Source: Pseudomonas sp. ISL-84
GTDB lineage: Bacteria; Bacillota; Bacilli; Bacillales; Cytobacillaceae
NCBI GenBank assembly: GCA_018613035.1
Contig: JAGGRA010000039.1
Location: 1-64,000, forward strand
Direction of reading: 5' to 3'
Length of the DNA stretch: 64,000 bases
Shown one piece after another: positions 41,810 through 50,944 of the stretch; positions within the stretch are counted from its first letter, which is position 1, and each line of letters opens with the position of its first letter. Under the pieces are notes generated by a model that saw nothing but the letters and a program-made list of their open reading frames with translations, ran no database searches and had not been told where the DNA came from. A program made the position numbers and the translations under genes.

Positions 41810-42817
41810 ATGTCCTTTACCATCAAAGATGTTGCCAAAAAGGCAAATGTTTCAATTGCAACCGTTTCAAGAATCCTGAATGGCCAGGGCGGCTATTCGG
41901 AAAGAACAAAATTAAAAGTTCTTAAAGTGATTGAAGAGCTTGGCTACCAGCCGAATGCGGTGGCAAGAGGATTAATAAATAAAAGAACCCATACGATTGG
42001 CGTGCTTTTTCCAAAGCTTTCCAGCTCCTTGGTTACTGATTTGCTGGACGGTATTGAAAAAGCCGCAAATGATAACGGTTCCAGCGTCATTGTCTGCCAT
42101 ACAGAATCAAATGGCGAGAAAACAATGAAATATCTTCAGCTGCTCATAGAAAAACGAGTAGACGGCATTATTTTCGCCAGTGAGATACTAAAAGATGAAT
42201 ATTATCAGTATGTGGCCAAGTCGAAAATGCCGATGATTTTGTTATCTACAGAATCGTATGCGTACCCGGTGCCGTTTGTAAAGGTCAATGACTTTCATGC
42301 AGCCTATTCAGCTGCCAAGTATTTGATCGATAAGGGGCATACAAAAATCGGGATGATAAGCGGTAATAAAGAGGACATCATTGCCGGTATTCCAAGGATA
42401 GAAGGCTTTAAAAAAGCGCTGGCCGATCACGACATTCCGCTGGATGATCAAAACATTGTTTTCAGCAGGGGATTTACCTTTCCTGATGGAGTCGAAGGCT
42501 TAAAAAGAATGGTCGATCAGTTTCCTGATGTCACAGCTATTTTTGCAGCTAGTGACGAGATTGCGATCGGTGCATTATCAGCCGCTTATCAAAGGGGAAT
42601 TAAGGTGCCAGATGAGCTATCGGTCATGGGTTATGATAATTTGAGCCTTGCTGAAATGTCCATCCCGCCGCTGACCACAGTAGGACAGCCTTTGGCAAAA
42701 ATGGGTGAAACATCTGCAGAAATGCTTTTTGCTCTTTTGGAAACGGGCGATACGCCTGAAAGCCGAATAATGCCGCATAAAATCGTTGAAAGAATGAGTG
42801 TGAAAGAGAGGAAATAA
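41810..42817 (+). CDS. LacI family transcriptional regulator
   Basis: A 335-residue LacI/GalR repressor. The N-terminal helix-turn-helix is IKDVAKKANVSIATVSRILNG (split) with the hinge YQPNAVARGL; the sugar-binding periplasmic-like domain follows from about residue 60. It precedes alpha-glucoside transport and hydrolysis genes, and operators of the ACGTAAACGTTTACGT kind lie before its own gene and before the binding-protein gene, so it most likely represses both until maltose, isomaltose or a similar sugar binds. The ATG follows AGGTGGGAT. Confidence 0.92.
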   Translation: MSFTIKDVAKKANVSIATVSRILNGQGGYSERTKLKVLKVIEELGYQPNAVARGLINKRTHTIGVLFPKLSSSLVTDLLDGIEKAANDNGSSVIVCHTESNGEKTMKYLQLLIEKRVDGIIFASEILKDEYYQYVAKSKMPMILLSTESYAYPVPFVKVNDFHAAYSAAKYLIDKGHTKIGMISGNKEDIIAGIPRIEGFKKALADHDIPLDDQNIVFSRGFTFPDGVEGLKRMVDQFPDVTAIFAASDEIAIGALSAAYQRGIKVPDELSVMGYDNLSLAEMSIPPLTTVGQPLAKMGETSAEMLFALLETGDTPESRIMPHKIVERMSVKERK

Positions 42818-42832
42818 TGACTCTCTTTTTCT
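42802..42832 (+). terminator. intrinsic terminator of the lacI-type gene
   Basis: AAAGAGAG and CTCTCTTT form the stem across the stop codon, followed by TTC and pyrimidines. Confidence 0.7.
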
Positions 42833-42839
42833 TGGGCCG

Positions 42840-42861
42840 TTCACGTAAACGTTTACGTGAA
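42840..42861 (+). promoter_or_regulatory. perfect palindromic LacI-type operator before the sugar ABC genes
   Basis: A 22-bp perfect palindrome with the centre ACGTAAACGTTTACGT. It lies 38 bp before the binding-protein gene. Confidence 0.85.
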
Positions 42862-42898
42862 TAGCTATAGTAAATAAAAAATTTAGGGGGAAAAAATC

Positions 42899-44131
42899 AT
42901 GTTTAAAAAAATGACTGCAGGTGTGATGGCTTTAACATTAGGTGCCTCTTTATTAGCGGGATGCTCTTCAGGCGGATCCGATGATGGAAAGGTAACTTTG
43001 GAACTCTTCTCCAATAAGTCAGAAAGCATTGAAACCTATAAAGGTTTAATTAAAGAATTTGAAGCACAAAACCCTGATATTAAAATCAAGCTGGATGCAC
43101 CGCCAGAAGCGGAAACAGTTTTAAAAACACGCCTAACAAAAAATGACCTGCCTGACATTATGTCCATCGCAGGTAACGCAACCTATGGTGAGCTGGGCCG
43201 GGCAGGTGTCCTTGAGGACTTTGCAGGCACAGAAATGGAAAAAAAGGTTCAGCCATCTTATATCGATATGATTAATCGTTTGGTTGGTCCTGAAACAGAT
43301 GGAACATTTGGGCTTCCATATGCTACAAATGCCAATGCAGTAATATACAACAAAGCAAAATTTGAGGAACACGGTCTTGAAGTACCGGCAACTTGGGATG
43401 AATTTATCGCAAGCCTTGAGAAAGTGAAAGCAGCAGGAGATACACCAATCTACTTTACATTAAAAGACGCATGGACAGGCATGATTCCATGGAACTCTCT
43501 TGGTGCTAATATCGCAGGTGAAGACTTCGCTGAAAAGAAAAATGCCGGCGAAAAATCTTTCTCGGAAAATTATGATGAAGTTGCAGACAAAATGTCCACG
43601 TTAGTCCAATATGGCCACAAAGATAATATGGGTGTTGCTTACGGCGATGGAAATAATGCTTTTGCCAACGGAAAATCTGTTTTCTATCTGCAAGGCAACT
43701 GGGCCATTCCTGAAATTCTGAAAGCAAATCCTGACATGGAGCTAGGCGTATTCCCAATGCCTGTAACAAATGATCCTGAACAAAACAAACTTGTTTCTGG
43801 AGTAGACGTTCTTTTAGCAGTCAGTGAAGGTACTGAGCACAAAGAAGAAGCAAAGAAATTTGTTGAATTCATGATGAATAAAGACACAGCTCAGAAATAC
43901 ATTGACGAGCAAAAAGCTTTCTCTGCCATTGAAGGTGTATATCAGGAGAATCCTGTGTTTGAAGGAATCAAAGCTAACTTTGAAAATGGAACCATCACAA
44001 GCTTCCCGGACCACTACTACCCAGCAGGCATGGGAGCTGAAAACCTTGTTCAGGAATTCCTAATCAAGAAAGATAAAGAAAAATTCCTGAAGAAAATGGA
44101 CAGCGAGTGGGAAAAAGTACAAAACCGCTAA
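42899..44131 (+). CDS. sugar ABC transporter substrate-binding lipoprotein
   Basis: A 410-residue family-1 extracellular solute-binding protein. The signal sequence ends in a lipobox (LLAGC, cysteine near residue 22), so it is lipid-anchored on the outside of the membrane. The mature protein has LELFSNKSESIETYKGL, GLPYATNANAVIYNKAKFEEHG and a C-terminal DHYYPAGMGAENLVQEFL, as in maltose/oligosaccharide binding proteins. The operator palindrome is just upstream; GGGGGAAAAAATC provides the ribosome-binding site. The exact sugar is inferred from the two alpha-glucosidases downstream. Confidence 0.9.
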   Translation: MFKKMTAGVMALTLGASLLAGCSSGGSDDGKVTLELFSNKSESIETYKGLIKEFEAQNPDIKIKLDAPPEAETVLKTRLTKNDLPDIMSIAGNATYGELGRAGVLEDFAGTEMEKKVQPSYIDMINRLVGPETDGTFGLPYATNANAVIYNKAKFEEHGLEVPATWDEFIASLEKVKAAGDTPIYFTLKDAWTGMIPWNSLGANIAGEDFAEKKNAGEKSFSENYDEVADKMSTLVQYGHKDNMGVAYGDGNNAFANGKSVFYLQGNWAIPEILKANPDMELGVFPMPVTNDPEQNKLVSGVDVLLAVSEGTEHKEEAKKFVEFMMNKDTAQKYIDEQKAFSAIEGVYQENPVFEGIKANFENGTITSFPDHYYPAGMGAENLVQEFLIKKDKEKFLKKMDSEWEKVQNR

Positions 44132-44140
44132 TGCATAGAC

Positions 44141-44170
44141 GCCAGGGGATCCCTTATGATTCCCTGGCTT
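44141..44170 (+). terminator. intercistronic hairpin after the binding-protein gene
   Basis: GCCAGGGGA and TCCCTGGC pair; the tail TTTCT is short. Such hairpins in sugar ABC operons commonly stabilise the binding-protein message and let only some transcription continue to the permeases. Confidence 0.6.
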
Positions 44171-44190
44171 TCTAAAAAGGAGTTGTCAAT

Positions 44191-45054
44191 ATGAAAAAGA
44201 AAAACAGTGTGTTTCTGATTATCACGATACCCGCTTTCCTCCTTTTCTTCATTTTTCATAGCTTTCCTGCCTTACAAGGGATTTTTTACAGCTTTACGGA
44301 TTGGAAAGGGTATGGAGATTGGAATTTTGTTGGATTAAAAAACTATCTGAACGTTTTTAAAGATGAGCGAGCAGGGGATGCCTACCTATTTACCTTTAAA
44401 TTTGCAATCGTTTCTACCATTCTCGTTAATATCATCAGTCTTTTGGTTGCAATCGGGCTTAACTCGAAGATAAAATTTCATAAAACGCTGCGGGCGATTT
44501 ACTTTTTGCCTTATATCCTTAGTATTTTAATCGTTGGCTTTATCTTTAACTTTATTTTTGCTCATTTTCTGCCGCAGATCGGTGATGCCTTCGGCTGGGA
44601 GTTTTTAACCCGTAACATTCTTGGGAATCCTGATTTGGCCTGGATTGGAATCGTGATCGTAGCAGTTTGGCAGGCAGTGTCTTTCAATACGATTCTGTAC
44701 CTTGCCGGCCTAGTAACGATTTCAGAGGATTTATACGAAGCCGCAAGCATTGACGGTGCAGGTGTTTGGACAAAGTTCTGGAAGATTACATTCCCGCTGA
44801 TCGCGCCATTCTTCACGATTAATATGGTGCTGTCACTGAAAAACTTCCTGATGGTGTTCGACCAGATTGTTGCCTTAACAGGCGGAGGTCCAGGAAAGTC
44901 AACAGAATCCATCTCTTTGCTTATTTACCGTGGAGGATTTGAGGGTGGAGAATTTGCCTATCAATCGGCAAATGCAGTCATTTACTTTATCGTCATTATC
45001 GTCTTCTCTGTCATTCAATTAAAATTCTTAAATAAAAGAGAGGTGGAAAACTAA
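44191..45054 (+). CDS. sugar ABC transporter permease (MalF-like)
   Basis: A 287-residue inner component with six hydrophobic helices, and the ATPase-contacting EAA loop YEAASIDGAGVWTKFWKITFPLIAP near residues 190-215. It pairs with the permease encoded immediately downstream (4-nt overlap region ATTAATG... with stop at the next start). The ATG follows AAAAAGGAGTTG. No ATP-binding subunit is encoded in this operon, so a shared ATPase such as MsmX probably energises it. Confidence 0.9.
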   Translation: MKKKNSVFLIITIPAFLLFFIFHSFPALQGIFYSFTDWKGYGDWNFVGLKNYLNVFKDERAGDAYLFTFKFAIVSTILVNIISLLVAIGLNSKIKFHKTLRAIYFLPYILSILIVGFIFNFIFAHFLPQIGDAFGWEFLTRNILGNPDLAWIGIVIVAVWQAVSFNTILYLAGLVTISEDLYEAASIDGAGVWTKFWKITFPLIAPFFTINMVLSLKNFLMVFDQIVALTGGGPGKSTESISLLIYRGGFEGGEFAYQSANAVIYFIVIIVFSVIQLKFLNKREVEN

Positions 45055-45875
45055 TGAATCGCAAAAATACTAGCTGGCTTGTCACCACTCTCTTAATTTT
45101 AGGTTCATTGCTTATTCTTTTTCCACTATATTTAACGATCACAATCGCCTTCAAAACACCGCCTGAAATGGCTGGCAATTTAATGGCGCTTCCAAAATCA
45201 TGGTCGTTTGATAACTTTGCAAAAGCAATTGAAATGACTAATTTTTTCAATGCATTTAAAAACAGTGCGTTTGTTACTATTTTTGTAGTCATCTTTACAG
45301 TGCTGACAAATTCACTGGTATCCTACGCCATTGCACGCAATCTTCATAAAAAGTTTTATAAGTTCCTATACTTTTACTTTTTAAGTGCGATGTTTATCCC
45401 GTTCCCAATTATCATGCTTCCGCTTGTAAAGCAGACTAGTTCATGGGGAATGGATAATCTGGTTGGGTTAATCATTCTATATATTGTTTTCAATCTTTCC
45501 TTTAATGTATTTATCTACATTGGCTATATCAGAGCTATTCCCGTTGAACTGGAAGAAGCAGCCATTATGGATGGCGCAAGTACTTGGGGTGTTTTCTGGA
45601 AAGTCATATTCCCGCTGCTTGCCCCAATGAATGCAACAGTCGCAATCATTACCAGCCTTGGAGCCTGGAACGACTTCATGCTCCCGCTCGTACTTCTGAG
45701 TGACCGGGAAATGGCCACACTCCCGCTCGTCCAATATATTTTCCAGGGACAATTCAGCACAGACTATAACCTGGCATTCGCCTCCTATTTAATGGCACTT
45801 GCTCCTATGATCATCGTATACATCTTTGCCCAGAAGTGGATCATTAGCGGAGTAATGAAAGGGTCAATTAAATAA
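45054..45875 (+). CDS. sugar ABC transporter permease (MalG-like)
   Basis: A 273-residue membrane permease with six hydrophobic helices and the EAA motif EEAAIMDGASTWGVFWKVIF near residue 175, plus a C-terminal QKWIISGVMKGSIK as usual for MalG-type subunits. The start codon overlaps the last base of the previous gene's stop (TAATG), so translation is coupled. It forms the channel with the preceding protein. A shortened MITE-like repeat follows before the alpha-glucosidase gene. Confidence 0.9.
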   Translation: MNRKNTSWLVTTLLILGSLLILFPLYLTITIAFKTPPEMAGNLMALPKSWSFDNFAKAIEMTNFFNAFKNSAFVTIFVVIFTVLTNSLVSYAIARNLHKKFYKFLYFYFLSAMFIPFPIIMLPLVKQTSSWGMDNLVGLIILYIVFNLSFNVFIYIGYIRAIPVELEEAAIMDGASTWGVFWKVIFPLLAPMNATVAIITSLGAWNDFMLPLVLLSDREMATLPLVQYIFQGQFSTDYNLAFASYLMALAPMIIVYIFAQKWIISGVMKGSIK

Positions 45876-45937
45876 TAAAAGAATAGGCACTTAGATAAGT
45901 CGCTTGTCAATATGCTTATCATTGGTATTGGCACCCT

Positions 45938-46028
45938 GTTGATTTGAACGGAAGGGGTGAGACTCCCGGTAGCCCGCGGAAAGCGAGTGCCCTGGAGTGG
46001 AAATCAACAGGCCCCATCCAACAGAGCC
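45938..46028. repeat. shortened MITE-like repeat inside the sugar operon
   Basis: GTTGATT (45938) to AATCAAC (ending 46008), only 71 bp because the middle is deleted, followed by a right outer repeat remnant AACAGAGCC (to 46028). It lies between the permease and the alpha-glucosidase genes. Confidence 0.75.
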
Positions 46029-46069
46029 AAATTGTAATATGAATTTATATTCGATCGGAGTTGTAAAAA

Positions 46070-47755
46070 TTGAACAAAACATGGTGGAAAGAAAGCGTCA
46101 TCTATCAAATCTATCCAAGAAGCTTTAACGATTCCAACGGAGACGGAATTGGCGATATCAATGGCATCACAGAAAAAATCCCTTACTTAAGCGAACTGGG
46201 AATCGATGTAATCTGGCTGTCGCCGGTTTATAAATCCCCTAATGATGATAATGGCTATGATATCTCAGATTACCGCAATATCATGGAAGAATTCGGAACC
46301 ATGCAGGACTTTGACCGCATGCTGGCTAAAGCACATGAACACGGCATTAAAATCATGATGGACCTTGTTGTCAATCACTCAAGTGACGAGCACCAATGGT
46401 TCCAGGAATCACGCAAATCTAAAGATAACCCTTACAGAGATTATTATATCTGGAAAAAGACAGACAATGGAGAGCCTCCAACCAACTGGGGCGCTGCGTT
46501 TGGCGGAAATGTATGGGAATTTGATGAACAAACAGGCGAATATTATTTGCATCTTTTCAGCAAAAAACAGCCTGATCTCAATTGGGAAAATCCCGTTCTA
46601 AGAAATGAAGTCTATGAAATGATGCGCTATTGGCTTGATAAAGGCATTGATGGATTCCGAATGGATGTCATCAATTTCATTTCCAAAGATACAAGCTATC
46701 CGCAGGGAGAGATTCGTGAAGGTCATAAATATGGGAACGGAAGCAAGTATTTTATGAATGGACCGAGAATCCACGAATTTCTGCAAGAAATGAATAAAGA
46801 AGCACTTAGCGATTATGATACGATTACGGTTGGCGAGATGCCGGGTGTTACAGTCGAAGAAGGCAAACTTTATACTGGCGAAGACCGTAAAGAATTAAAT
46901 ATGGTGTTCCATTTTGAACATGTTGGGCTGGGTGACGGCCAATTTGGCAAATGGGATCCGCGTCCTTGGAAGTTAACAGACCTAAAAGAAATTTTCACAA
47001 AGTGGCAAAAAGGCCTTGAAAATGATGGGTGGAACAGCTTGTACTGGAGCAATCATGACCAGCCGCGGGCTATTTCCAGATGGGGGAACGACTCCGATGA
47101 ATACCGTGTTGTTTCAGGGAAGATGATTGCTACCTGTCTTCACATGATGCAGGGGACTCCATATATTTACCAGGGCGAAGAAATCGGCATGACAAATGTA
47201 AAATTTAATGATATTAACGATTATCGCGATATTGAAACATTAAATGCATACCGTGATTTAACTCCTGATTCATTGACTCACGAAGAAATTTTTAAAGGGA
47301 TCCATGAGCGGAGCCGTGATAATGCCAGAACCCCGGTTCAATGGGATGCCAGCCCTAATGCAGGTTTTTCGACTGGAACGCCGTGGATCAATGTAAATCC
47401 TAATTTTGAAGAAATTAATGCAGAAGCTGTTTTAAAAGATGAAGAATCAATCTTCCATTATTATAAAAAGCTAATCCAGCTTAGAAAGCAAAACGAAGTC
47501 ATTGTATATGGAACATTTGACTTAGTCATGGAAGATGATGAGCAGATTTTTGCATTTACAAGATCACTTGGCGATGACCAATTGCTGGTCATGTGTAACT
47601 TCAGCGAGGAAACTCCTCTTTTCAAGTTACCGGAGACTTTAGATTATTCTTCTAAAGAATTGCTGATTTCAAATCTAAATGTGAATGAAAATGAATCTAT
47701 TAATGAATTAACGCTGAAGCCTTATGAGGCAAGAGTATACCGTTTAAAGAAATAA
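46070..47755 (+). CDS. malL: GH13 alpha-glucosidase (oligo-1,6-glucosidase type)
   Basis: A 561-residue cytoplasmic glycoside hydrolase of family 13 (subfamily 31 type), hydrolysing alpha-glucosides such as isomaltose, maltose or sucrose. Conserved regions: MDLVVNHSSD, GFRMDVINF with the catalytic aspartate, the general acid glutamate in TITVGEMPG, and WSNHDQPR. VGEMPG followed by T rather than V/A typical of pure alpha-1,4 enzymes is consistent with alpha-1,6 activity, but region II (IDGFRMDVIN) is the safer guide. TTG start after TCGGAG. Probably the main sugar hydrolase for the ABC importer. Confidence 0.9.
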   Translation: MNKTWWKESVIYQIYPRSFNDSNGDGIGDINGITEKIPYLSELGIDVIWLSPVYKSPNDDNGYDISDYRNIMEEFGTMQDFDRMLAKAHEHGIKIMMDLVVNHSSDEHQWFQESRKSKDNPYRDYYIWKKTDNGEPPTNWGAAFGGNVWEFDEQTGEYYLHLFSKKQPDLNWENPVLRNEVYEMMRYWLDKGIDGFRMDVINFISKDTSYPQGEIREGHKYGNGSKYFMNGPRIHEFLQEMNKEALSDYDTITVGEMPGVTVEEGKLYTGEDRKELNMVFHFEHVGLGDGQFGKWDPRPWKLTDLKEIFTKWQKGLENDGWNSLYWSNHDQPRAISRWGNDSDEYRVVSGKMIATCLHMMQGTPYIYQGEEIGMTNVKFNDINDYRDIETLNAYRDLTPDSLTHEEIFKGIHERSRDNARTPVQWDASPNAGFSTGTPWINVNPNFEEINAEAVLKDEESIFHYYKKLIQLRKQNEVIVYGTFDLVMEDDEQIFAFTRSLGDDQLLVMCNFSEETPLFKLPETLDYSSKELLISNLNVNENESINELTLKPYEARVYRLKK

Positions 47756-47757
47756 TG

Positions 47758-47787
47758 AGGAGGGCCTTTAAAAAGGCCCTTTTTTAC
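47758..47787 (+). terminator. intrinsic terminator between the two alpha-glucosidase genes
   Basis: AGGGCCTT and AAGGCCCT with a TAAA loop, followed by TTTTTT. Confidence 0.9.
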
Positions 47788-47803
47788 GAGTTACTAAAGT
47801 TAA

Positions 47804-47986
47804 GGCTCTGTTAAATTTGGCTGTTGATTTCCGTTGCAGGCACTCGCTTTCCGCGGGGCTACCGGGAGCTTCCTCGACGCTCTGCGTCTGTGGGATCTCC
47901 CTTGGTGAGCTACTCCCGCAGGAGTCTCGTGCCTTCCACTCCAATCAACAGGGCTTCTAAAAACAACAATGAGCTTTAACAGAGCC
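47804..47986. repeat. MITE-like element, GGCTCTGTTAAA class
   Basis: Outer inverted repeats GGCTCTGTTAAA (47804) and TTTAACAGAGCC (ending 47986) enclose the inner palindrome GTTGATTTCCGTTGCAGGC to CCACTCCAATCAAC. It is inserted between the two alpha-glucosidase genes. Confidence 0.87.
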
Positions 47987-48009
47987 AAAGTTAAAAAAGA
48001 GGTGTGGTC

Positions 48010-49632
48010 GTGAATAAAATGTGGTGGAAAGAAGCGGTTGTTTATCAAATCTATTGGCGAAGCTTTTTTGATTCCGATGGAGATGGGTATGGTGATTTAA
48101 AAGGAGTAATAGAAAAGCTTGATTATATTAAGGATCTTGGCATAGATGTGATCTGGCTCAATCCATTTTATAATTCACCAGACCGTGATAATGGATATGA
48201 TATTTCAGATTACTATGGAATTATGGAAAAGGCAGGGGATATGGCGATTTTTGAAGAGTTAATCCAGGAAATCCATAATCGCGGGTTAAAGGTAATTATG
48301 GATCTCGTTGTTAATCATACTTCTGATCAGCATCCTTGGTTTGTTGAGTCCCGTTCTTCAAAAGATCACCCAAAAAGAGATTGGTATATTTGGGAAGATC
48401 CAAAGGATGGGAAGGCGCCGAATAACTGGCGGTCCTATTTTGCACCTTCTTGCTGGGAATGGGATGAAGAAACCGGCCAATATTATTATCATTCCTTCGC
48501 GGTCGAGCAGCCAGACCTTAATTGGAAAAACCCTGTGCTTAGAAATGAAATTTATAAAATGATGAGATTCTGGCTTGATAAAGGCATCGATGGCTTCAGA
48601 ATGGATGTCATTAATCTTCTGGCCAAAAAAGAAGATTTTTTAGATGCAGAGAATCCATATAATATCAGCTATTTGGCTAATAATCCCGGCATTCATGACT
48701 ATCTTCAGGAAATGCACAGGGAGGTTCTTCAGCATTATAATGTCATGACAGTCGGCGAGATTCCATTTGTCTCTCCTGATGAAGGATTGCTTTATGTAGA
48801 TGAGAGCCGGAATGAGCTGAATACTTTATTCCATTTCCAAGTAGCAGATGATATGCCAACCTGGGATATGCTTCGGTATAAGGAAATTCAATCAAGCTGG
48901 TATGAAGGCCTTAAGCAAAGGGGCTGGAATTCGCAATTTCTGAACAATCATGATCACACAAGGCAAGTGACCCGATACGGCAATGACGGTAAATATCGTG
49001 TGCAATCTGCGAAGCTGTTAGCGACGATGATTCATACGCTGCCCGGAACTCCTTATATCTTTCAGGGGGAAGAGATTGGAATGACAGGTGTCCGATTTGA
49101 TTCCATTGAGGATTATAATGATATTGCGATGAAAAATAAATTCCATGAAGAAGTATCTAAAGGCCGCGATCCGCAGGAAGTATTTGAAAGCTTGCTTCTT
49201 CTAAGTCGTGATAATTCCAGGACGCCTATGCAATGGAATGATTCACCTCAAGCAGGCTTTTCAATTGGCGAACCGTGGATAAAGGTTAATCCAAACTACA
49301 ACGAAATAAATGTGGAAGCTGCACTAAAAAACCCTGATTCCGTTTACTATTATTATAGAAAGCTGATTGCATTAAGAAAAGAAAACGACGTAATGGTTTA
49401 TGGTGACTATAAGGATATATTGCCTGACGATGACCATTTATATGTTTATACACGCTCTTACAAAAATATCACCTGGCTCATTGTCTTGAATCATTGTGAC
49501 GAGAAGCAGACTTTTACATTTGAGGGATATACTGATCGAGATCTGATTCTCTCCAATTATCAGCGGGATTTAGAAACTAATGAAGAAATCCTTTTTCCTC
49601 ATGAAGTGAGAATATACCAGATAACCAAATAA
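48010..49632 (+). CDS. GH13 alpha-glucosidase, second paralog
   Basis: A 540-residue family 13 hydrolase, clearly paralogous to the one at 46070 and with all catalytic regions: MDLVVNHTSD, GFRMDVINL (aspartate), MTVGEIPF (acid glutamate) and LNNHDHTRQ. GTG at 48010 is chosen because AAAAGAGGTG precedes it at a normal distance; the ORF's upstream GTG overlaps that signal. Differences in loops around the active site (for example VGEIPF against VGEMPG) suggest a different linkage preference. It has no nearby operator and is separated from the first copy by a terminator and a MITE-like repeat; expression may be independent. Confidence 0.88.
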   Translation: MNKMWWKEAVVYQIYWRSFFDSDGDGYGDLKGVIEKLDYIKDLGIDVIWLNPFYNSPDRDNGYDISDYYGIMEKAGDMAIFEELIQEIHNRGLKVIMDLVVNHTSDQHPWFVESRSSKDHPKRDWYIWEDPKDGKAPNNWRSYFAPSCWEWDEETGQYYYHSFAVEQPDLNWKNPVLRNEIYKMMRFWLDKGIDGFRMDVINLLAKKEDFLDAENPYNISYLANNPGIHDYLQEMHREVLQHYNVMTVGEIPFVSPDEGLLYVDESRNELNTLFHFQVADDMPTWDMLRYKEIQSSWYEGLKQRGWNSQFLNNHDHTRQVTRYGNDGKYRVQSAKLLATMIHTLPGTPYIFQGEEIGMTGVRFDSIEDYNDIAMKNKFHEEVSKGRDPQEVFESLLLLSRDNSRTPMQWNDSPQAGFSIGEPWIKVNPNYNEINVEAALKNPDSVYYYYRKLIALRKENDVMVYGDYKDILPDDDHLYVYTRSYKNITWLIVLNHCDEKQTFTFEGYTDRDLILSNYQRDLETNEEILFPHEVRIYQITK

Positions 49633-49689
49633 GCAAACAGCAAAGAGAACTGCATTTGGACCCTTCCATCCCAATTATTTTTTCAAATG

Positions 49690-49730
49690 AAAAGCCGGCA
49701 TCCTTGCATTTAGCACTGGTGCCGGCTTTT
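49690..49730. terminator. bidirectional intrinsic terminator
   Basis: AAAAGCCGGCA and TGCCGGCTTTT make an 11-bp stem with a 19-base loop. It serves the alpha-glucosidase gene and the small leftward gene. Confidence 0.85.
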
Positions 49731-49735
49731 CTTCT

Positions 49736-49894
49736 TTACATTTGTACTTCATTTTTATTCGTTTTTCTCTCCGTATTTTCTGGAGCAACCTTTGAAAGCT
49801 GGTCCATTGGCTCCATCATAGATTCAAGAAGACTGCCTTCCGTACGTTTTGGCTCTTCAGTATTTTTGGGTTGATAGGATTCAGGATTGTTCAC
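49736..49894 (-). CDS. small hydrophilic protein, 52 aa (GTG start)
   Basis: Read leftward from a GTG at 49892-49894 preceded by ATGAGGTGAAA, it encodes a 52-residue chain beginning with an asparagine pair (NNPESYQPKN) and containing LLESMMEPMDQLSK. It is strongly hydrophilic (E, K, N, T, P), with no cysteine or membrane segment. It ends six bases before the shared terminator, which supports a real gene. It resembles the kind of small unstructured proteins found in Bacillaceae spores or stress regulons; no family recognised. Confidence 0.55.
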   Translation of the reverse strand: MNNPESYQPKNTEEPKRTEGSLLESMMEPMDQLSKVAPENTERKTNKNEVQM

Positions 49895-49985
49895 ACTTTC
49901 ACCTCATTTCAGTAAGAATGCCCTTTTGATAGATTGAACAACTTTCTATAAGATTATTCGGGGAAAAAGAATGCGAGAAGCTTTC

Positions 49986-50734
49986 TCAACCAATGCTAAC
50001 TTTTTGGATATTCCATATAAGTGCTTCAACGCCAGTCGAATAATGGGCAACTGGGTTAGTATCTATTAGGTTTATTTTAAAAGGAGAAAGCAGGGAATTG
50101 GACTGTATTTCAAATTCCGCCTTTTGCAGCGCCCAGGGCAGATGATGAATTTCGCCGCAAAAGATTTTCGATGTGTTATTAGTACTATAAAGGCAATATC
50201 TTTCTGTCAGCCAGTGGTCCAGGGAGCCTTCTTCAGGAAAAAATACATTTGAGACCGGCTTATATAACGCTTTGAATGACATTGGACGGTTAGTCTTTTC
50301 TTTGCGCAGACTTTGAAAAGAATAGGCTGTCCCTTTATTTTCAAATGCAACGTTCGCTTCATGATAAGGGAGCCTAAACCAATGCCGTGCGATCTTTAAA
50401 GAAGCCCAATTTTCCACATCAATGGATAAAAAAATATTCCTGGCTTACCATCATATTGTACATAGGTTCTGATATTTATTTCAGGGAAACTTCTTGTCAA
50501 AGGCCATTGTGGCATTCCGCGGAGGTAAATGCCATCCATCAAAAATGCGATATATCCTACCCATGCGTAACCTTGGAAAGTATCTAATTTTAAGGAGGAA
50601 GGAATCCAATTTTTTAAAAGCTCCGGTTTTACTGGCCAGTGCAAAAAAAGGAAGTTTCTCCATCTTTGCCTCATTATCCAATTATTAGAAGGGATGGGCC
50701 AGCTGCGGTGTGCAGTGTTATTTAGCAAGTGCAT
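49986..50734 (-). pseudogene. YqjF-like (DUF2071) gene split by a frameshift
   Basis: Two leftward frames encode the halves of one DUF2071/YqjF-like protein: residues about 1-105 from 50734 (HLLNNTAHRSWPIPSNNWIM... to YDGKPGIFF) and about 145 more from near 50417 (ENWASLKIARHWFRLPYHEANV...). The frame changes at a run of seven A (T on the coding strand) at 50428-50434. Adding one base restores GIFFLSIDVENWAS and gives a chain of about 249 residues, close to the family's usual length. Either a real slip mutation or a sequencing error in a homopolymer. Confidence 0.85.
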
Positions 50735-50944
50735 TTATAGACTCCTTTTATCACAAACTTTAGCAGATATAAAAGATCACCGTTCTTTACTTCTATTATA
50801 TTCTTAGGATTCGTATCAATACTGAGAAACAATTACAAGTTACATTCCTGATTGGAGGAAATGATTCCCTAATCACAGGTTAAATTCTTATCCTATGGCA
50901 ATAATGGAGTACAAAAGACAATTATAGGATTTGGTGAAATTTGT

